DNA of 42,500 bases from Candidatus Latescibacterota bacterium (GTDB lineage: Bacteria; Latescibacterota; MWCZ01): assembly GCA_022706085.1 (NCBI GenBank), contig JAKJDF010000010.1:1-42500 (forward strand), in the 5' to 3' direction. Every line of letters begins with the position of its first letter. The stretch's first letter is position 1. The translations under genes and the position numbers were made by a program. This document shows, piece after piece, positions 7,751-15,839 of this stretch. The notes beneath the pieces were generated by a model. The model did no database searches. It was not told the origin of the DNA and saw only the letters and a list, made by a program, of their open reading frames with translations.

Positions 7751-9844
7751 TCAAACTGACGGAGGGGGTGCGGCCGCGGCGTCACGTTTTCCCCTCGCGA
7801 TGCCGCGCATGAGCAGGAGCTCAGCCGCGATGCATGCCATGGCCGCGAGAAGAAACGGCACCGCCAGCTCCGTTCCGATGCGCGCCGAGATAATGTCGTC
7901 CGCCGGTCGGGCACCCAGTCTGGTCAGTGATTTGAGTCCGACGGCGCCGGCGAACGCTCCCGCGGAGAGCCGCTGGAGTTCAGATTCATCGCGGTGCAGG
8001 TTGACCGCGATCATGTCGGTTACGTTCCCGTCGGCGGAGATGCTCCAGCACCCGCGGGGAGTCAAAATCCCGAGATCGAGGTAGGGAATCTGGTCGCCGG
8101 CAGGCACCACCCGTCTCTGGAGGCCATCCGGGGCCGTGAGGGTTATTGTTTCCCCGGCGGCGACGAGTGGCCTCCTCACGGAAGCCCCCGCCGGGTATTC
8201 CCCTGCAACCGGGGACGTGCGCGCCAGCGAGTGCACGAGGTGGTGCATCAGGGGAACCACCACGCCGCGGTAGGCCAGGTCCGTCCACCCGGGAGAAAGG
8301 CCCGCGGTGAGAACCATGCCCCGGACGGGCTCCTGTTCGCCGCGCACGAGCCATGGGTCGCCGGTGGTGAACGACACCTCGCGGTGCGCCGCGCCTCCGG
8401 TCAGACGGGCGAAGGTGAAAAACCGAGGCTGACTCGCTCTGGTCGAGGAGCCGAGCAGGTTGGTCAGAACGGGGTCGGATACGCTGCGCGAATCCAGCGA
8501 GTAATACCCGCCGTTGCCCGCGGAGAGGGTGGATAGGCCCGCGAACCGGTCGCCCGTGAACAGGGGCAGCAACAACTGATTCGCGGCGGTGAGGTCGGTT
8601 CCGGGGCCTGCGAGGAAGAGGATGCCGGCGCCCTGACGTATGGCGGAATGCGCCGACGCGCGGTGCGTGGCTTCAGAAATCCATCCGCGCACATTCGCTC
8701 CGGCGGGCACGCGTTCGTTCACGATGATCACGTCCGCCTGCTCCACGGAATCGCGCGGAATAGTGCGCTCGGTGCCGACTGCGACGGAATACGGATTTGT
8801 CGAATCGGCGGCGGTGAAAAGGGCGGAGAGGAATGCGCGCGAGGGCGACTCATCACCGATAATGGCGAGGCGGGTTTCCGCCGGCACAAATACCGCGAAA
8901 TGGCGGGTGTTGTCGGCGATGAGCGGGTCGTCGGAGAGCTCGATTCTGCCCGTCAACCACCCCGGCGCCGGCACGACGGCGGAGAATGTGACGGCGGCAA
9001 CACCCCCGGCGGGAACCGATACGACCTGCCGCTGCATGCGCCGGTTATCGAACCAGAGATCCGCTCCCGCATCGGTGACGTCCACCGTTCCGGTATTCCT
9101 GACAATAGCGCGCACTGAGAAGGGCCGCCCCGCGCGGACGAACTGGTTTCCCGCCGCAACCGAATCCACGGCGAGGTTCGTGGTGGGTTCATCCGGCGGC
9201 GCGAGGAGGTACCCTGCGGTGCGGTCGGGCCACTCTACGGGGCGGAGCGCCTGCCACGGCGGGCCGGCGAGGTCGCTGACGACGCACACCTCGCGGTTGG
9301 CCGCGTCGCTTCGTCCGAGGATATCCGCGGCGTGCTGGAGGGCGGCGACGCCGTCACCTGACCAATCCGACACCGATTTCAGGTTCTCCAGCGTCGCGCG
9401 GTTGAAGGGGAGCACGAGGTCGGGCCGGGAGGTGCGGACAAGCACTGCCCAGTCGCCGGGTCGCACGACGGAGAGCATATCGCTGAGCTGGCGGCGCGCC
9501 CAGTCAATTCGCCTGCCGTATGAGCTTTCGTACCCCATGCCGGGTCCGTCGTCCAGCACCACCACGATGGTGCTGGCGCCTTCGTGGCCAAACGCTCCGG
9601 CGTTGGTTTTGATCGTCGGGCGCGCGAAGGCCAGCACGATGCACACGATGGTGGCGGTGCGGAGGATGAGCAGGGTGGCGTTGCGGAACTTGAGGCGACG
9701 GAATTGCTGGCGCCGGACCTCTTCGAGGAATATCATGGCGCTGAACGGTACGCGGCGCGGGCGACGCTTCCCGAGGAAATGAATGGCCAGCGGAATGCCG
9801 GCGGCCGCGAGGGCGAACAGGAACGCGGGGTTGAGAAACGTCAT
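7751..9844 (-). CDS. BatA/vWA-domain membrane protein
   Basis: A 697-aa protein starting with the double-transmembrane BatA-type N-terminus: MTFLNPAFLFALAAAGIPLAI, a basic loop (GKRRPRRVPFSAMIFLEEVR), and a second helix at about 57-76. A von Willebrand A-like domain follows, with the first metal-site segment VVVLDDGPGMGYESSYGRR at about 94-112. The usual DxSxS is not intact (Asp98, Asp99, then Gly, Pro, Gly), so metal binding may be lost. The middle has a CARDB/Ig-like segment (VRAIVRNTGTVDVTDAGADLWF) and a glutamine-amidotransferase-like portion. A C-terminal helix (about 655-675) precedes a basic tail, so most of the protein is periplasmic. The ATG is at 9844. MoxR and DUF58, its common partners, are not adjacent; it lies upstream of uppS on the same strand. 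Exact role unknown. Confidence 0.85.
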   Translation of the reverse strand: MTFLNPAFLFALAAAGIPLAIHFLGKRRPRRVPFSAMIFLEEVRRQQFRRLKFRNATLLILRTATIVCIVLAFARPTIKTNAGAFGHEGASTIVVVLDDGPGMGYESSYGRRIDWARRQLSDMLSVVRPGDWAVLVRTSRPDLVLPFNRATLENLKSVSDWSGDGVAALQHAADILGRSDAANREVCVVSDLAGPPWQALRPVEWPDRTAGYLLAPPDEPTTNLAVDSVAAGNQFVRAGRPFSVRAIVRNTGTVDVTDAGADLWFDNRRMQRQVVSVPAGGVAAVTFSAVVPAPGWLTGRIELSDDPLIADNTRHFAVFVPAETRLAIIGDESPSRAFLSALFTAADSTNPYSVAVGTERTIPRDSVEQADVIIVNERVPAGANVRGWISEATHRASAHSAIRQGAGILFLAGPGTDLTAANQLLLPLFTGDRFAGLSTLSAGNGGYYSLDSRSVSDPVLTNLLGSSTRASQPRFFTFARLTGGAAHREVSFTTGDPWLVRGEQEPVRGMVLTAGLSPGWTDLAYRGVVVPLMHHLVHSLARTSPVAGEYPAGASVRRPLVAAGETITLTAPDGLQRRVVPAGDQIPYLDLGILTPRGCWSISADGNVTDMIAVNLHRDESELQRLSAGAFAGAVGLKSLTRLGARPADDIISARIGTELAVPFLLAAMACIAAELLLMRGIARGKRDAAAAPPPSV

Positions 9845-10147
9845 GTTGGAAATGTACGAACCGGGTGTGTCAGCGCCGATGCTCAGGGCGCGGTGGGGTG
9901 CGTGTTTGTGTGGGCAGGTGCGCCCTCTTCGTGTCCTTCACGCGCGTCATTGTTCTCCAATCCCCGAAAAAACCCGTCTCCCGACAGGACCATTTTCGCG
10001 AACAACCTTGACACGAGGACGCCGTTCCGCCTGTGTTGTACGTGTGGCGGTAGCGTTCCCCCGGGACGGGTTGGAGGGCGGCGGGCGGCAGATGAAGAAA
10101 AAGGAGCGTGGGATGCGACCACGCCGGGGATACACGGTGAAAACCTG
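9845..10147. other. Intergenic region between divergent genes
   Basis: About 300 bases between the start of the BatA-like gene (-) and the BNR gene (+). A perfect TTGACA (10008-10013) is present, but the best downstream -10 (TGTGTT at 10032) matches only 3 of 6 positions, so a plus-strand promoter is only a possibility. No RNA gene, convincing small ORF or terminator was seen. Confidence 0.4.
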
Positions 10148-11437
10148 ATGAACCATGCAACTCCGTTCGCGCGGCACGGCTGCGAAAAGATGATCTACGA
10201 TATCCGCATGGGGCCGCAGTGCGTCGAGGCGGACGGGATGCATTTCGCGGCGTATCTTGCCGGCCCGGCGGCGGGCGGGAAGGCGCTCCCGCACATCATC
10301 AGAAGGGACAGGAGCGGGGCGTGGGGAGAGCCGGTTGCGCTGGGCGACGTGCCGAAGTTCGACCATCACTTCGCGCCGGTGCTGTGGGTGGATGCGGACG
10401 GACATGTGCATGTGCTCTCGCACTGCCACGCGTCGCTGCACGGGTCGCGGCATGTGGTTTCGGCCACCCCGTTCTCCATCACCGAGTGGCGGGAGGCGCC
10501 CGAGGTGGCGCCGTCCATCAGCTACCCGCGGATAGTGAAGCTGCCGGGGGGACGTCTGCTCCTCTACCATCGTGTGCTGGGGCATATGGGGTACTGGACA
10601 TATCAGGTCTCCGATGACGGGGGGTTCACCTGGAGGCGCCGGGCGACGCCGCTGGTGGATTTCGACCAGCGCCCGGAGATACCGGGGGACGAATGGGCGG
10701 GAAGCTACCACAGCGTGGCGCCGGGAAAGGACGGGGAGTCGCTCCACATCGCATTTGTCTACTGGGACGAGCGGAAGCAGGTGCACCCGGTGTACGGCAT
10801 CCGGCTGGCGCACATGGATCGGTACCATCTCTATTACGCGCGCGTGGATATCGGGTCGGGCCGGTTGTACACCGCGTCGGGCAGGCGCCTCCGATGCCCG
10901 GCAAACCGGCGTGAGGCGGAGAAGTGCCTCGTGTGGGATACCGGAACGCGGCTGACGAACATGCCGTCCATTCTGGTGGGGGCCGACGACCAACCCGCGT
11001 TCCTGATGCCGGTGTCGGACACACGGGTGGATGACTGCGCGTTCTGGTTTGTTCGACGGGCGCAACGGGGCTGGGAACGGTTTCGTGTAACCGACACGAA
11101 CAGCACATGGGCCGGATCCCATCTGGAGGAGGACGGGCAGGGCGGCATCAACGCGTTTCTGATCGGCAAACCGGCGCGGGCGGGGAATCTTCCGTACGGG
11201 GGAGGCGTGCTGCAGGAATGGCGTACCTGCGACCACGGGGAATCGTGGTCGCAGGCTGGGAACATCATTCCGGGGCCGGGGCTGGTATGCAACAACCCGA
11301 AGCCGGTGGAGGCGGCCGCCGGGGAGGTGCTGCGGAGGACGCTGGTGTTCTTCGGATGGGAGGGGCCGGATGGTCTTGCGCCGGTGGGACCGTATGGCGG
11401 ACAGGCGTTCCTGTGGCGCGACGGGGAGTGGCTGTGA
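10148..11437 (+). CDS. BNR_4-type repeat protein (sialidase-fold, putative polysaccharide-associated)
   Basis: A 429-aa protein resembling the BNR repeat-containing family (BNR_4), beta-propellers often found beside polysaccharide lyases and sulfatases. Family-like segments are FDHHFAPVLWVDADGHVHV (early blade), SYPRIVKLPGGRLLLYHR, and Asp-box-like SDDGGFTWRRR and CDHGESWSQ. The reading frame is open far upstream, overlapping the BatA gene, but composition and homology begin at the ATG at 10148, which has GGTGA 8 bases upstream. No signal peptide is visible, so it is probably cytoplasmic, unlike most exported relatives. A monocistronic gene followed by a short tandem repeat. Substrate and catalytic activity cannot be assigned. 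Confidence 0.8.
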   Translation: MNHATPFARHGCEKMIYDIRMGPQCVEADGMHFAAYLAGPAAGGKALPHIIRRDRSGAWGEPVALGDVPKFDHHFAPVLWVDADGHVHVLSHCHASLHGSRHVVSATPFSITEWREAPEVAPSISYPRIVKLPGGRLLLYHRVLGHMGYWTYQVSDDGGFTWRRRATPLVDFDQRPEIPGDEWAGSYHSVAPGKDGESLHIAFVYWDERKQVHPVYGIRLAHMDRYHLYYARVDIGSGRLYTASGRRLRCPANRREAEKCLVWDTGTRLTNMPSILVGADDQPAFLMPVSDTRVDDCAFWFVRRAQRGWERFRVTDTNSTWAGSHLEEDGQGGINAFLIGKPARAGNLPYGGGVLQEWRTCDHGESWSQAGNIIPGPGLVCNNPKPVEAAAGEVLRRTLVFFGWEGPDGLAPVGPYGGQAFLWRDGEWL

Positions 11438-11444
11438 GACGAAC

Positions 11445-11489
11445 AGGTTCCCCGGGTTCCCCGGGTTCACCAGGTTCCCCGGGTTCCTG
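11445..11489. repeat. Five tandem copies of a 9-bp GGTTCCCC-type repeat
   Basis: Starting 8 bases after the BNR stop codon, the 9-bp unit RGGTTCCCC occurs as AGGTTCCCC, GGGTTCCCC, GGGTTCACC, AGGTTCCCC and a final partial GGGTTCC. The unit keeps a three-base phase and would read Gly-Ser-Pro or Gly-Glu-Pro, but no gene is supported here. It looks like an intergenic minisatellite. Confidence 0.85.
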
Positions 11490-11623
11490 ACACGGACCGC
11501 CTGGAACGCAGGTGTGCCGCAATTGTGCCAGCTTTAGTGTTTGGGCCGCGATGTTGTGCCGGTCCGTCTCGATACACCGTTCTCCGCTCCGCGTCTCCCG
11601 CCACTCGACGACCGGCACGACGG

Positions 11624-11661
11624 AAAACAGCGGCTCACATGTGCGTGTAAACCGCTGTTTT
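11624..11661 (-). terminator. Rho-independent terminator of tRNA-Arg (possibly bidirectional)
   Basis: Inverted repeat AAAACAGCGG / CCGCTGTTTT with an 18-nt loop that itself holds the palindrome CACATGTG. On the minus strand it begins 9 bases past the tRNA 3' end, and the last stem bases are TTTT. The A and T tracts at both ends mean it could also stop transcription of the BNR gene from the other side. Confidence 0.7.
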
Positions 11662-11669
11662 TGCTGATA

Positions 11670-11743
<74 letters not shown>

Positions 11744-12238
11744 ATGACGGCAATCTATTACTAATGTAAGGGCCCGGCCGGTTTTGGGTCAATTCGCCGG
11801 CCGGCCTGTTCGAGTGGAGAGACCGGTGTCGGGCGAGGGGAGGGGTGATTGTCGGGGGACGGGGCTTGACTTGGAGGAGGTGATTTTGTTACCGGTTGTA
11901 CGTCGGAAGGAGGGGAACCCGGGGAGCGGGAATCCGACCGATTGTTTCGCTGAGGACGGCAGAATAATAAATCGCAACCGCAGGCTTGACAGTCTGAAAT
12001 GAGTGTGCGATACTAAATGCAGACACATGGGATGCCAGTGAGTTTCGTGCAGGAGGGAAATCACGAAAGAACACCCGTGTGAAGCGGAACTTTCCACGAG
12101 TATTCGTCACCATTTTTTCGGCATTTGTGTGGCAGACAGGGCGCGATCCCGCGCAGAGGTGGTGTTTTTTTCTGCAGGGAACAGGGCCCGGTTGGATTAT
12201 TTCTGGTTCTGATCACCTGTTTCCGAGGAGGGGACGTG
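11744..12238. other. Intergenic region and long 5' leader upstream of the TonB receptor
   Basis: About 495 bases without a supported gene. It contains the promoter at 11986-12014, giving a predicted transcript leader of about 218 nt before the receptor start codon at 12239. The leader has two T-runs (near 12112-12117 and at 12165-12171) and a small GCGCG-ATCC-CGCGC hairpin (12141-12154) 10 bases before the second run. These do not form a convincing intrinsic terminator. No known riboswitch consensus was recognised. Confidence 0.5.
11986..12014 (+). promoter_or_regulatory. Sigma70-like promoter of the TonB receptor/sorted-protein operon
   Basis: TTGACA (11986-11991), a 17-base spacer and GATACT (12009-12014): a perfect -35 and a 4-of-6 -10. 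Transcription would start near 12021. The next four genes run in the same direction up to the terminator at 20041-20076, so this may drive the whole unit of about 8 kb. Confidence 0.7.
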
Positions 12239-15200
12239 ATGCCCCGTAGCATGTCTTCGTATCAGCGGTGGTTCGTAGCGGCAGGAATCGCATTCCTCAG
12301 CGCCGTGTCTCTCCTTCGCGCAGGGACGACCGGGAAGATTACGGGTATCGTCCGCGATCAGAGCGGGCAACCCCTGCCGGGTGTCGCGGTGCAGATCAGC
12401 GGCCTGCGGCTCGGCGGTGTGACGGATGCCGACGGGCGGTATTTCATCCTCCAGGTTCCTCCCGGCACGCACGAAGTGCAGGCCAACATGGTCGGGTACC
12501 GCACTTCGATCACGCGTGACGTGCTGGTGGGCGCTGACCGCACCACGACGCTCAACTTCACCCTTCGTGAGGAGACCATTGAGGTTGAGGCGGTGGTCGT
12601 TACGGCGGGGAGGCCCCCCATCGAGGTTGACGTAACGTCTTCGCAGACAACGGTAAACAGCGCCCGCGTCGCGGAGGTTCCGGTCAACCAGATGCTGGAT
12701 GTGCTGGCGTATGAGCCGGGTGTGTCGATCTCGCGCGACAACGAGCTGAATATCCGCGGAGGCGGCGCGACGCAGATTCGGTTCCAGGTGGACGGACTGG
12801 ACCGCACCGACGGATTGACGAACAAGCCGTACACCCAGTTGAACCAGACGCTGGTCGCCGAGGTGACGCTGCTGACGGGTGGTTTCAACGCGGAATATGG
12901 AAACGTTCGGTCGGGTATGGTGAACGTGGTGACGAAGGCCGGAAACGAGCGCGGGCCAAACCGCGGCTGGATTTCCGGTGTGTACAGCATGACGCCGACC
13001 GCCGCGAAGAAGCACTTCGGCCCGGGCGGCTACAGCGAGGACCAGTACGATTACCGGACCGCGCTTCTATCCGATGCGAACACTCTCGGCCCGACCGGTG
13101 CGGCGGACCCTTATGGGGCAATTTACTGGCCGAACCTGTATGAATCCACGCGGACCGACACCGCGTTCCGGCGAATCTGGACGGCGGCGCCGAATACGTA
13201 CAAGATATTTGACGGGTGGGCGAGCCGCGTGACCGCGGCGAACGCAACGAACCGCGGTGCGGGTGTATATGGCAAGGGCACCCGGACGGTGCCCTGGACC
13301 GCACCACAACTGATCGAGGCGTGGGAATACGAAGCTAACCTGAACGAGAATGTGTGGGGATACAGCAACGAGCCGGACTGGAGCCTTGATCTTTCGGCGG
13401 GGTGGGGGCTTCCCCGCAAGCTTGGCGGCATTGTCGTCGGGTATGTGACAAACAAAGAGATGACAATCACGCCGGCGCTTCGTCCGTACTACCGGGATGA
13501 AACGTTTGACGTGAAGCTTACTCTTACGCCGGTAGACAGGCTTAAGTGGAGCTTCTCCTACATGTACGGGACGGGGGTTTCGACTGGCAACGGAACTGCA
13601 AGTTACGATCCCGAAATGGCGGAGACGGCCGGCTCAATCGGTATTGGCGGCGATGCGGTATCGTTGCGCACGGCGGGTGACCTGCTCGGCACGGTGTACA
13701 TGTCGAAGGGGAGCTATGGCAACAACAGGCTGAACCTTTCGTACAACAGTTATCTGGATTCCAAGTTCTGGCAATGGGGCACAGCCGTCACGTACACCCT
13801 GAGCCCCGCGACATTCGCCACGGCGGCGTTCGGACAGACGCACACGAAATATGAGCTTCTTCGGAACTGGCCGCGCGCGGACATCAACGATTTCAGCACA
13901 ACAGGGACCTATAAGCCCTCCAGCACGTTTTCGTATCGCGCATGGCTTCAGATGTTCGCGCTGAGCTGGTCGGATGTCAACGGCGATGGCCGGGGCGATC
14001 TTCCCACCGATCTGAGTGACGCGTTGACGCCGGGCCGCGCGTTCCTTGAGTATCCGTACGGGTTCCCTTCCGCGTACAAGTCAGTTCCCTCGCAGACCGT
14101 GTATGTGAACCGGCAGTTCGTGTTCGCCCCTGGCGACACGGCGGTGGTGGTGTCCCCGCAGGGGTGGGTTCAGGAAGGGTATTATGATCTGAGCGGAACG
14201 TTCTGGCTGGGCGAAGGCGGTCAACAGCGCATGCTTTCGAACGCGGTGCAGACGGCGGCCCGTGCCGACATCACTCATGTGATTGGCAGCCACACCCTGA
14301 AGACGGGCGCGGAGTATTTGCTTGCGGACCTCGAGTACCACGCGGAGGAGGCGTCCCGGATCATCGGTTCGCGGAGCAACTCCAACTATCGTGATTACGG
14401 CGGGAAATTCCCGGCGTCGAAGCCGTCAATTCTCGGGATTTTCCTGCAGGACAAGTTCGAATCGCAAGGCATGATCATGAACTTCGGCCTGCGGGCGGAG
14501 CGATTTGACGGCGGGGCTCCGGCGTTCATGGCGGACATGATTTACGACACGCGGCTGTTCAGCCCGAATAACGGGAAGTTCTGGTTTGACAGCCTCTGTG
14601 TGGCGAATGGCTGGAACGTGAACGACCCGGCATGGGGTGCGTTGCCCGGGTCAATTGGAGAGGCCTGGAGCAAGTTCGAGAAGAATGGGATCCTGGACAA
14701 ATTCCCGATGCCGTATGACGTGGTGGCGGCCCTGCCGCAGCGCCCGGCGAAGGCGCAGTGGCGTCTGGCGCCGCGATTTGGCATCTCTCACCCGGTGAGC
14801 GTTCGGACGAAGTTCTTCTTCAACTACGGCATCTTCTACTCCATGGCCAAACCGGCGCAGATGTACGGTCTTGGCGTTCATGATGGCCGCGTCGGTGCGC
14901 TGGGTCGTTTCGAGCAGTTGTACAACCCCGAACTGCGGCCGGCGAAAACCACGATGTACGAAGTCGGGTTCGAGCAGGTGCTCCCGTTCAATTTCGTGTT
15001 CAAAACGACCGGGTACGCGAAGTACAACGTGGATCAGGTTACCGGGGTGCAAATTCACGCCGGTGCGACGGATTCGTATCGTACGTATCGCAACGCGAAC
15101 TACCAGGATATCCGTGGTCTTGAGATGAAGCTTACGCGGAGCGGGCGGTTTGTCAGCGGGTGGGCGACCTACCAGATCATCGCCACGCGAAGCGGCCAGA

Positions 15201-15799
15201 CGGGTCTGACGGATCTCTATCCGAATCCGACGATGAACATATATTACACGCCGCTGGTGACGACCAATTCGCCGGCGAGCAACATTGCGGCTTCCGTGCG
15301 CCTGGGCACGCCGGTTGAATGGGGCCTGTTGACCGGCGGCTGGGGCGCCAGTATTATCGGGCGGTACAACGAGAACACGGGCGAAGTGATTTACAACCCG
15401 AACAACCAGCCGCGGCGTGAGCTTCCGCCCGAGTGGATCATGCGCGGTCGGGATTACTGGGGCGCGGATCTGAAGTTCACGAAGGACATGGCGATCGGCC
15501 GCCAGCGGCGTGTGTCGGTGTATCTGGACGTGACCAATTTCCTGAACCGGAAGTATCTGAACGGCACCTACATGAATGGCAACGATTATCTTGCCTACGT
15601 GGTCGAACGGAGAGCACAGGGCGAAACAAGCCTGCGTGTGGGAGATCCCTCCACGTGGGACGCGTTGACGCAGCCGTACCGCATCAAGAAGGCGGACGGC
15701 ACGTACACGCAGTGGAAAGCGCCTATCAGCCCGCGCACGGACTGGATCATGTTCCTGTATCCCAGAGCGTACCGTGCCGGTATCAGGTTTGATCTGTAG
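12239..15799 (+). CDS. TonB-dependent receptor with N-terminal CarboxypepD_reg-like domain
   Basis: A 1186-aa outer-membrane protein. A signal peptide (1-28, ending LLRAG) is followed by a carboxypeptidase-regulatory-like beta domain (about 32-110: GKITGIVRDQSGQPLPGVAVQ, TDADGRYFILQVPPG). A possible TonB box EVEAVVVTAG (115-124), the plug domain (about 130-240, with NIRGGG at 171-176 and GGFNAEYGNVRSGMVNVVTK) and a very long beta-barrel complete it. The start is the ATG at 12239, with AGGAGG 7 bases upstream; the frame stays open further up but that part is not coding-like. The architecture is that of SusC-like or Fe/cobalamin receptors, but no SusD homologue is next to it. First gene of an operon with two sorting-domain proteins and a PorV-like protein. 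It probably imports, or docks, a large substrate; which one is unknown. Confidence 0.93.
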   Translation: MPRSMSSYQRWFVAAGIAFLSAVSLLRAGTTGKITGIVRDQSGQPLPGVAVQISGLRLGGVTDADGRYFILQVPPGTHEVQANMVGYRTSITRDVLVGADRTTTLNFTLREETIEVEAVVVTAGRPPIEVDVTSSQTTVNSARVAEVPVNQMLDVLAYEPGVSISRDNELNIRGGGATQIRFQVDGLDRTDGLTNKPYTQLNQTLVAEVTLLTGGFNAEYGNVRSGMVNVVTKAGNERGPNRGWISGVYSMTPTAAKKHFGPGGYSEDQYDYRTALLSDANTLGPTGAADPYGAIYWPNLYESTRTDTAFRRIWTAAPNTYKIFDGWASRVTAANATNRGAGVYGKGTRTVPWTAPQLIEAWEYEANLNENVWGYSNEPDWSLDLSAGWGLPRKLGGIVVGYVTNKEMTITPALRPYYRDETFDVKLTLTPVDRLKWSFSYMYGTGVSTGNGTASYDPEMAETAGSIGIGGDAVSLRTAGDLLGTVYMSKGSYGNNRLNLSYNSYLDSKFWQWGTAVTYTLSPATFATAAFGQTHTKYELLRNWPRADINDFSTTGTYKPSSTFSYRAWLQMFALSWSDVNGDGRGDLPTDLSDALTPGRAFLEYPYGFPSAYKSVPSQTVYVNRQFVFAPGDTAVVVSPQGWVQEGYYDLSGTFWLGEGGQQRMLSNAVQTAARADITHVIGSHTLKTGAEYLLADLEYHAEEASRIIGSRSNSNYRDYGGKFPASKPSILGIFLQDKFESQGMIMNFGLRAERFDGGAPAFMADMIYDTRLFSPNNGKFWFDSLCVANGWNVNDPAWGALPGSIGEAWSKFEKNGILDKFPMPYDVVAALPQRPAKAQWRLAPRFGISHPVSVRTKFFFNYGIFYSMAKPAQMYGLGVHDGRVGALGRFEQLYNPELRPAKTTMYEVGFEQVLPFNFVFKTTGYAKYNVDQVTGVQIHAGATDSYRTYRNANYQDIRGLEMKLTRSGRFVSGWATYQIIATRSGQTGLTDLYPNPTMNIYYTPLVTTNSPASNIAASVRLGTPVEWGLLTGGWGASIIGRYNENTGEVIYNPNNQPRRELPPEWIMRGRDYWGADLKFTKDMAIGRQRRVSVYLDVTNFLNRKYLNGTYMNGNDYLAYVVERRAQGETSLRVGDPSTWDALTQPYRIKKADGTYTQWKAPISPRTDWIMFLYPRAYRAGIRFDL

Positions 15800-15839
15800 C
15801 ACCGCCAACTGGGTTGACGCATCAGAAAGGAGGCCAATA

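Noticed and set aside
9584-10147. Long N-terminal extension of the BNR protein
   Set aside because: The frame is open, but it overlaps the start of the BatA gene antisense and has no homology-like content; the ATG at 10148 has its own ribosome site.
9947-11470. 507-codon open frame on the minus strand
   Set aside because: It lies antisense to the BNR_4-type gene, is rich in Arg, Pro and His as expected for an antisense frame of GC-rich DNA, and shows no family motif.
11445-11489. The 9-bp repeats as a CRISPR array
   Set aside because: Units are 9 bp and directly adjacent without spacers, and no cas genes are present.
11784-12002. 72-codon plus-strand frame before the TonB operon
   Set aside because: No ribosome site at its start, it covers the -35 and part of the spacer of the predicted promoter, and it has no recognisable content.
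12141-12171. Hairpin plus seven T residues in the TonB leader as an intrinsic terminator or attenuator
   Set aside because: The stem is only 5 bp and a 10-base gap separates it from the T-run, so it does not meet the usual form.
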